A stretch of DNA of 64,000 bases, taken from positions 62,001 through 126,000 of the forward strand of contig CALUOK010000001.1 of NCBI GenBank assembly GCA_944322255.1, read 5' to 3'. The stretch's first letter is position 1; each line of letters opens with the position of its first letter. Below, piece after piece: positions 58,348 through 64,000 of this stretch. The notes below the pieces were generated by a model that made no database searches, was not told the DNA's origin, and saw only the letters and a list, made by a program, of their open reading frames with translations. This DNA comes from Candidatus Methanomethylophilaceae archaeon. Lineage in GTDB: Archaea; Thermoplasmatota; Thermoplasmata; Methanomassiliicoccales; Methanomethylophilaceae. Both the position numbers and the translations under genes were made by a program.

Positions 58348-58460
58348 GATATCCTCCTGTTCCGGAGGGCAGGAGGAGAAACAGAAGAGTCGCCCCCCCC
58401 CCCGCAGCTTTTCGCTACATTGTGATTGAAGTATGAACATTATAATATGAACCTAGGTTG
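58348..58460 (-). promoter_or_regulatory. Promoter and poly-G leader of surface gene C
   Basis: Minus-strand TATA TATTATAA (about 58439-58447) predicts a start near 58417. Eleven G (58393-58403) begin about 14 nt later, in the context TAGCGAAAAGCTGC-G11-CGA. CCTCC/GGAGG (58353-58368, 6-nt loop) encloses the ribosome-binding site. The perfect palindrome AACCTAGGTT (58450-58459) is immediately upstream of the TATA box. The rest of the gap to 58552 shows nothing else. Confidence 0.7.
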
Positions 58461-58552
58461 GATGAATAACGGATGTTGATTACAACCTCCTCAGGACGAT
58501 AATGGGTCCAATGAAGGTCGGTGCTGGATTGGTGTGAAGAAGGGGGAAGGTG

Positions 58553-58578
58553 GTTCCCGGCCCCTTAATTCCGGGAAC
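58553..58578 (-). terminator. Terminator of surface protein gene D
   Basis: Perfect 8-bp stem GTTCCCGG/CCGGGAAC with a 10-nt loop, followed on the minus strand by CACCTTCCCCCTTCTTCAC, nearly the same pyrimidine tail as after gene A. It lies about 115 bp past the stop. Confidence 0.6.
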
Positions 58579-58694
58579 ACGTTTGCTGTTCAGGTTTCCG
58601 TGAGTTGCGCTCTCTCAACGCGGGAGCAGATGTCACTCGTTTGTCGCGTTCCGTATGCGTCCAACCCTTTCGTTCGGTTCTATGTTCCGGACCT

Positions 58695-61600
58695 TCAGCT
58701 CCTCATCAGCCTGAGGGCGACCATGATGGCCATGACGACGATCAGGATCACGAGGATGACAAGGAGGATCTCGGTGAGGCCCATTCCGCTGTCGCCGCCG
58801 GAGGTGGATCCGGTGTCGACGGAGATGTCTCCCAGAGCGGAGAGGACGGCTCCCTCGGAGTCCACGGTGATCTCGATGCTTCCGCCGGTGACTGTCTGTC
58901 CGTTGAAGGAGATGGTCACCTCTCCGGCGTAGCCGGGGTTGACGGTGGCGGAGACGGTGTGGGTTCCGATGGTCAGGTCGTAGGTCTCGCTGACGATCTT
59001 GACGTTGTCGACGTACAGCGAGATTCCGGTTCCGACGGAGATCTTGATCTTGATCTGGTCGAGCGGGGCCTTGGCGTAGACGGCACCAGAGGTTCCGATC
59101 ATGAACGCATCGATGTCTGCGATGTCGTTGCCCTCGGCGTCTGTCCAGGTGATGGTCTTGTCCTTGTCCTTGTCGATTCCGGGGATGTTCCTGACCTCAT
59201 CATCACCGATGACATCATTGACGGTGCTGGTTGCAGCGTAGACTGTGGCGTACAGTGCGTCGTTGACGTAGAACGCGGTGGTCTCGAACTCGTTGTTGTC
59301 GGCGCGGGTGGCTCCGGACATGTCGGTTCCGGCGTAGGCGATGATGTGGTCGCCCTTGCCGAAGCTGATGGCTCCGACGATGGATCCGGTGGATCCCATG
59401 GCCTGCTTGACGTCTCCGACGGCGACTCCGGCTCCCTCGACGGTGAAGGTTCCCTCGGAGGTCTCGTCGGCGATGATGTTGACGGTTCCGTTGATCACCA
59501 GAGCGGTGGCGTTGACGTTGGCGCCGTCGTCGATGTTCATGGTTCCGTTGATGACGGGGGCCACTCCGGCGAGGTTGGTGTCGGCCTTCGCGGCATTGAG
59601 GGCTCCGAACTCGACGGTTCCGTTGTCAGTGACGTTCAGGGTTCCGTCCACGACGAAGTCCAGGTTGGTGGTTCCGTTGACGTTCAGGGTTCCGGTGACG
59701 ACCAGGGTGGCTCCGGAGGCGACGGTCAGCTTGGCGTTGGCGTCGGCCGCGGAGGTCACGGCGGGTGTTCCGGTGATCGCGACGGTTCCGGACTGGACGG
59801 TCATGGTTCCGCTGATGGCGTTGATGGCGTAGGTGTAGGTGGTGACACCTGCTGCGCTGGTGACGTTGCTGGAGGCCAGGGCGGCTCCGGAAGCGGACAG
59901 GGTGACGGTTCCGTTGGCGGCAGCGTCTCCCTCGCCGTTCATGGCAGTGACGTTGGCTGTCAGCTTGGCACCGGTGGCGGTGACGGTAGCGTCGTTCAGG
60001 GTGATGTCCCCGAGGACGACCTCGGCGGTGGCGTCGATGACGAGGTTGACTCCGTCGAGGGTGAGGGCTCCGGACTCGGAGACCTTTCCCTTGACGTTGA
60101 CCGCGTCGCCGTCGTTCTCGGTGACGTAGGCGACGGCCTTGGCGACGGTGGTGACGACGGTGTTGCCGTCGGCGTCGAGGTAGTAGGCACCGTTGAAGTT
60201 GGTGGGGGCGACCGCGAAGATGGCGGATCCGGTGGATGTGACGGTGGCGTTGTCAGAGACGTTCAGGGATCCCTCGGACAGGTCCAGGGTTCCGTTGACG
60301 GTGACCCTGCTGTACCTGGTGTCAGACGGGTCGATGACGACGATCTCTCCGCCGGTGAGGGTGGATCCCTCGGCGACGGTCAGGTTGCCGGTGATGGTCA
60401 GGGTCTCGATGACGTTGACGGTGACACCGTTGGGGACGGTCAGTGTGGCGGGGCTGTCGGAGTCTCCGATGGTTCCCTTGGAGACGGTGATGACGTCTCC
60501 GGGCTGGGCCTCGGCGATGGCGACGGCGAATCCGGCGTAGGTGACGGTCAGGTCCTCGGAAGTGGACATGACGTCGTAGTCGGAGGGTGCGGCGCAGGAG
60601 GCTCCGTCCTCGACGACGAGCTTTCCGTCGACCTTTCCGATTCCCATTCCGGTGACGGCTCCCTCGGCCTCGACGGTGACGACGGCGTCGGCGGCGATTC
60701 CAGGGGCCTCGGCGGACACGATGTCCAGGGTCTGGTCGGCGGCGACGGTGACGTTGATGTCGATGGTCGCGACGTTGACGTAGACGGTGTTCTCGTAGGC
60801 GGATCCGATGGCCTCCATGGCGGCGGCCAGGGTGGTGTAGTATCCGGTGTAGGTCTCGGTGTTGTTCTCGCCGGTGACGACGGTCTCGTAGGCGGCGCCT
60901 GTGTAGACGATGGCCTCTGCGGGCGTGGATTCGCCCTGGGCAGCATCGCGGAGTCCGTCCTCTGTGACGATGGTTCCCTGTACGACGACGTTGTCCATGT
61001 TGACGAAGACGTCCTCGGTGATGGTCAGGGTCTCGCCGGAGGCGATGTACACCTCACCCTCGGTCTTGAAGATGCAGTTTGTTCCAGCCTGAACAGGTGC
61101 GACGTCGGTGTTGAGTGTCGCGGTTCCGTTGACGTAGGCCCTGAGGAAGTACTCGGTGTCCTCACTGTCGGCGACAGTGACCCTCTTGGTGTAGATGGTG
61201 ACGCCCTTGATGTTGGAAATGGTGAATGTGGGAGAATCCTCGCTGGGGCTGAACGCACCGTTCCTGCCGTCGTAGGTTCCGGTGAGAGCAGTGACGGTGA
61301 CGGTGTCGATGGCTCCGTTGGATGTGAAGGTGGAACCCTCGTTGAGAACGAAGCTGGTTCCCTTCATTGTTCCGTTGATCGTGACGGTGGCGTTCTTGAC
61401 TGTATCGGTGCTGGTACCGACGTCGAGGGTGACGTTTCTTCCGATGACGAGCTCGCTGCCGATTCCGGCTCCACTTAGCGTGATGGTGCTGGCGGCGGGT
61501 CCGGAGACGGCCCTGACATCACCGCTGATGACGAGGACCTGCTCATCATCGAAGGTGGCGTATCCGAAGCTAACTCCGGAGACTCCGACGATCTCTACTT

Positions 61601-62999
61601 CCTGGTCGGCACCGTTGGAGACAGTCACGGGCATCTTGGCTCCGATGGATCCGTTGTTGGTGATGGTTCCCTTCTCTCCGAGGACGATGGACTCTCCGTC
61701 GACTCCAGTTCCGTAGATTGTGGCTCTGTTGTCGACGACGAGGGTTCCTTCGACGTTGATGGAGTGTCCGTTCAGTCCGAGGTTGCCGGTGACAGTGAAT
61801 GTAGTTCCGGCGGGGATGGTGAGTTCGGAGGACAGGATGGCATCGCCAACAGAGGGGCTGGACGGGATACCGTTGATGTAGTAGTCCTGTCCGGATGTGA
61901 CGTTGGTGTTGGAAACACCCTCCCCACCGACGGTCGTAGCCGCATCAGAAGGAATGGTAACATTCTTGACGTATGCATTGGGTCCCAGAACAAGGGTTGT
62001 GGGGGCAATGGCAGTGGTGTCGGTACCGTTCAGGGTTCCGAACACCTTGAATGCAATGGTGTTGGCTGCGGAAACAGCATTGAGGGTGGTGTTCTCGGAG
62101 ATGACAACAGTTCCTGTTCCAGTGAGAGCAAGACCTGCTGTGGTGGTTCCGACGGTTCCTCTGACAGTGACGGTTCCAGATACTACTGTGTAGTCAGCAG
62201 AGATGGTGTTGGTCCAGACGTTCTCTGCGTTCTTTGCTCCGTTGATTGTTCCTCCGGACAGGGAGGTGTCGGTAGCGAAGGTTCCGCTGTTGAATGTAAT
62301 CGTTCCAGCAGTGGCGGTTCCTCCGATGGTGGGCCTCTCAGCGGCCCCGGTAATTTCGATACCATCAGTAGAAGTAATCTCGCTGAGCTGGACGGTGTTT
62401 GTGGTGGTTCCAACCCTCTGGGTGACGGAGATGGATCCGTTAGTGACGGTGACAGTCTCATCAGCGTTGATTGTGATGCTGCGGACCTCGGCTCCGGCCC
62501 CATAGAATGTGGTGTTATGGGCAGTCTCGATGACGATTCCGCCTTTAGAGGTTGCGCCGGGTTCGCCACCGGAGGCCACGAGTGCTCCGCCGTTGTTCTC
62601 GATTGTCATCTCGGCTGCGGCCACGATGGAGAGGCCTGCAACGCGGTCTGTGGGTGCGTTGCTGGCGGATCCGTTGGTGGCTGCGTAAACGGTGACTGTG
62701 GTGTTAGTTAAGGATTCTGGGAAAGTAACGCTAGCGCCGTTCAGCACATAGATGTTGACCTCTCCAGAATCAACAATGCTGCTGATTGTGATATCTGCAG
62801 CAGCGTAGTATGAACCCACACTGGCAATAGATTCCCCGATGGGGTTCACAGTCGTTCCCTGGCCGATGGACTCAGAGGATGTCGCTGCGTTAACGCTCTC
62901 CTCGGAGAACACAACCGCGGCTCCAGCGATGACCATGGCCATCACGAGAACGGCTGCCAGGAGTTTCCCTGTGTTCGTTTTGCTTACGTTCGCATTCAT
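58695..62999 (-). CDS. Surface protein D: large secreted Thr/Ala/Val-rich repeat protein
   Basis: 1434 residues. Signal peptide about 1-38 (KLLAAVLVMAMVIAGAAVVF, cleavage near VNA). The body is almost entirely short beta repeats with phrases such as VTVNGTL, LTVASGATLVV and NGTVEFG, likely a long beta-helix or S-layer-like stalk. The C-terminus has MGLTEILLVILVILIVVMAIMVALRLMRS, a membrane anchor unlike that of A-C. The start is ATG 62999; a longer open frame upstream is non-coding. There is no homopolymer tract and no coupled regulator. Strong codon preference hints at high expression. Confidence 0.83.
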   Translation of the reverse strand: MNANVSKTNTGKLLAAVLVMAMVIAGAAVVFSEESVNAATSSESIGQGTTVNPIGESIASVGSYYAAADITISSIVDSGEVNIYVLNGASVTFPESLTNTTVTVYAATNGSASNAPTDRVAGLSIVAAAEMTIENNGGALVASGGEPGATSKGGIVIETAHNTTFYGAGAEVRSITINADETVTVTNGSISVTQRVGTTTNTVQLSEITSTDGIEITGAAERPTIGGTATAGTITFNSGTFATDTSLSGGTINGAKNAENVWTNTISADYTVVSGTVTVRGTVGTTTAGLALTGTGTVVISENTTLNAVSAANTIAFKVFGTLNGTDTTAIAPTTLVLGPNAYVKNVTIPSDAATTVGGEGVSNTNVTSGQDYYINGIPSSPSVGDAILSSELTIPAGTTFTVTGNLGLNGHSINVEGTLVVDNRATIYGTGVDGESIVLGEKGTITNNGSIGAKMPVTVSNGADQEVEIVGVSGVSFGYATFDDEQVLVISGDVRAVSGPAASTITLSGAGIGSELVIGRNVTLDVGTSTDTVKNATVTINGTMKGTSFVLNEGSTFTSNGAIDTVTVTALTGTYDGRNGAFSPSEDSPTFTISNIKGVTIYTKRVTVADSEDTEYFLRAYVNGTATLNTDVAPVQAGTNCIFKTEGEVYIASGETLTITEDVFVNMDNVVVQGTIVTEDGLRDAAQGESTPAEAIVYTGAAYETVVTGENNTETYTGYYTTLAAAMEAIGSAYENTVYVNVATIDINVTVAADQTLDIVSAEAPGIAADAVVTVEAEGAVTGMGIGKVDGKLVVEDGASCAAPSDYDVMSTSEDLTVTYAGFAVAIAEAQPGDVITVSKGTIGDSDSPATLTVPNGVTVNVIETLTITGNLTVAEGSTLTGGEIVVIDPSDTRYSRVTVNGTLDLSEGSLNVSDNATVTSTGSAIFAVAPTNFNGAYYLDADGNTVVTTVAKAVAYVTENDGDAVNVKGKVSESGALTLDGVNLVIDATAEVVLGDITLNDATVTATGAKLTANVTAMNGEGDAAANGTVTLSASGAALASSNVTSAAGVTTYTYAINAISGTMTVQSGTVAITGTPAVTSAADANAKLTVASGATLVVTGTLNVNGTTNLDFVVDGTLNVTDNGTVEFGALNAAKADTNLAGVAPVINGTMNIDDGANVNATALVINGTVNIIADETSEGTFTVEGAGVAVGDVKQAMGSTGSIVGAISFGKGDHIIAYAGTDMSGATRADNNEFETTAFYVNDALYATVYAATSTVNDVIGDDEVRNIPGIDKDKDKTITWTDAEGNDIADIDAFMIGTSGAVYAKAPLDQIKIKISVGTGISLYVDNVKIVSETYDLTIGTHTVSATVNPGYAGEVTISFNGQTVTGGSIEITVDSEGAVLSALGDISVDTGSTSGGDSGMGLTEILLVILVILIVVMAIMVALRLMRS

Positions 63000-63106
63000 A
63001 GGTGCAATTGATTTTTTGGGAGCCGCGGTTGCGCTCAATGATGTGATTTCATAGGAACATCTGCTCGGCGGTCTTTCTTCCGCGGCCCCGCACACCCCGG
63101 ACGGCG

Positions 63107-64000
63107 ATGGAAACGAGCGACGAACCATGTCTCTACGGCATCCGCAGGAGCAACATCCGACCATCCAAGCAGTTGGCGAGGGAGATGTTCCCCACCACGT
63201 TCTCCGTCGCGCTTATGAACTACATGGGCGACAGGGGCCTTCCGCTGAACTACATTCGCATCGATCCCGTGTGCCGCACCGAGGTCTCCGAGATCCCGTT
63301 GGAGGACGTCTACGGGTGCCCCACAGGGGATATTCCCGACACGGAGTTCTGTTTCCGGTCCGTCTACGACCCCTTCGAGGAGATGGCGATCCATGTTCCC
63401 GAGTCCGACCTGGTCCTCAGGGACGCCCGCGGCGTCCCCTGCGGCAGGCTGGACGTCCGCATGTCGGTGGTCCCGGATGCCTACACGCGCGACCTTCCGC
63501 CCGATCAGATGGCCCCGGAGGTCAACCTGACCACCCGTCATCTGATCCTGTGCGCCCTCTCCATGGCCGAATCCCTCCAGTCCGTGTCGGAGGAGGCCCT
63601 CTCCATCCTGAGAGAGGGCATCCCCGAGGGCCTGGAATGGTCCGACTGGTTCGAGGTCGGCAGGTTCGTGGAGAGGATGCTGGACAACCTGGACCGTCTG
63701 GAGTCCGCCTTCCACGGGCTCCAGCGCCCCATCGAGGCCCAGGCCATCTGGAGGGCCGACGGGGACAGCCCCAGGATGGCTGAGGACGCCATGGACGCCT
63801 TCGTGTGGTCGGACATGGCCCTGTCCAGACTGTTCCTGGACAGCGGCACCAGACCGAAGGACGGGTCCTGCACCCGCCCGCTGAGGGCGTCGGTAAGGCT
63901 GTACCTCATACTGGAAACGGTGCTCGAAGGTTCCTACCCCGACCTGGACTCGATAATAGGCATGACCAGGTACGGTCTCCTGGAGGGCCGGGAGTGCATC
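63107..64000 (+). CDS. HindVP-like restriction endonuclease (3' end outside window)
   Basis: 298 codons without a stop from ATG 63107. The N-terminus LYGIRRSNIRPSKQLAREMFPTTFSVALMNYMG (described; key LYGIR-SN, F-x-x-A-L-x-x-YM) resembles the HindVP restriction endonuclease family. A later segment, CGRLDVRMSVVPDAYT, occupies the place of the family's LEIKLTALPD catalytic strand, with Asp and Arg where Glu and Lys are usual. Then comes EVNLTTRHLILCALSMAES. A type II enzyme recognising a GRCGYC-like site is the family norm; activity here is doubtful because of the altered strand. A methyltransferase gene would be expected just outside the window. Confidence 0.6.
   Translation, partial: METSDEPCLYGIRRSNIRPSKQLAREMFPTTFSVALMNYMGDRGLPLNYIRIDPVCRTEVSEIPLEDVYGCPTGDIPDTEFCFRSVYDPFEEMAIHVPESDLVLRDARGVPCGRLDVRMSVVPDAYTRDLPPDQMAPEVNLTTRHLILCALSMAESLQSVSEEALSILREGIPEGLEWSDWFEVGRFVERMLDNLDRLESAFHGLQRPIEAQAIWRADGDSPRMAEDAMDAFVWSDMALSRLFLDSGTRPKDGSCTRPLRASVRLYLILETVLEGSYPDLDSIIGMTRYGLLEGRECI

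Noticed and set aside
58605-61478. 957-codon Gly/Asp/Val-rich open frame antisense to surface gene D
   Set aside because: Mirror of the repetitive Thr/Val codons of gene D; no start signals, no plausible fold.

Overview
The window reads as archaeal chromosome, most likely a gut-associated methanogen relative of the Methanomassiliicoccales (Methanomethylophilaceae-like). Archaeal hallmarks are FttA/aCPSF1 next to the proteasome beta subunit, Pelota, archaeal-type phosphoglycerate mutase, a B12-dependent ribonucleotide reductase, TATA-box promoters with short or absent leaders, and prepilin-like proteins. No methanogenesis gene is present, so the lineage is an inference from gene content, high GC coding sequence and the style of the surface proteins. 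Several genes look bacterial (trpBA, gdhA, DUF3990/DUF3791, DUF1703), as expected of an archaeon sharing the gut with Firmicutes.

Layout. 1-4.2 kb: fttA (partial), psmB, a membrane protein, a zinc alcohol dehydrogenase and an orphan ribbon-helix-helix protein. 4.3-10.9 kb: all seven tryptophan genes as two convergent units, trpBA (+) and trpEGDCF (-), meeting at a bidirectional terminator; a shared 15-bp element lies in both promoters. 11.3-13.6 kb: class II ribonucleotide reductase. 13.8-18.8 kb (-): a Tad/type IV pilus-like operon (Cys-rich protein, secretion ATPase, TadC-like platform protein, DUF2085 protein, methyltransferase). 18.8-19.3 kb: a 500-bp non-coding stretch with a duplicated 45-bp promoter-like element and a strongly structured RNA candidate. 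19.3-22.1 kb (+): peptidase U32 and two prepilin-like genes. 22-33 kb: phosphoglycerate mutase, small enzymes, two phenylacetate-CoA ligases with an ACT-domain protein, a degenerate EF-Tu-like protein and ATPases. 33-42 kb: a homocitrate-synthase-like protein without its catalytic residues, Pelota, a DUF1703 ATPase/nuclease and carAB.

42-49 kb is an accessory region: a DUF3990/DUF3791 toxin-antitoxin-like cassette, a divergent KptA-like protein, bacterial-type glutamate dehydrogenase, an EamA transporter, and a tightly coupled three-gene operon (small protein, Zn-finger/wHTH protein, tRNA-guanine-transglycosylase-like protein) behind its own palindromic operator.

49-63 kb (-) is a surface-protein locus. 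Three secreted, C-terminally anchored beta-helix proteins (A, B, C) each have a homopolymeric G or C tract of 10-13 nt at nearly the same place, 12-15 nt into the predicted transcript. In A and C the Shine-Dalgarno sequence lies in a predicted hairpin. B and C are each translationally coupled to a paralogous winged-helix regulator. This looks like an undescribed phase-variable surface-protein system and is the main finding. A fourth large surface protein (D) lacks the tract. The window ends in a partial HindVP-like restriction endonuclease gene.
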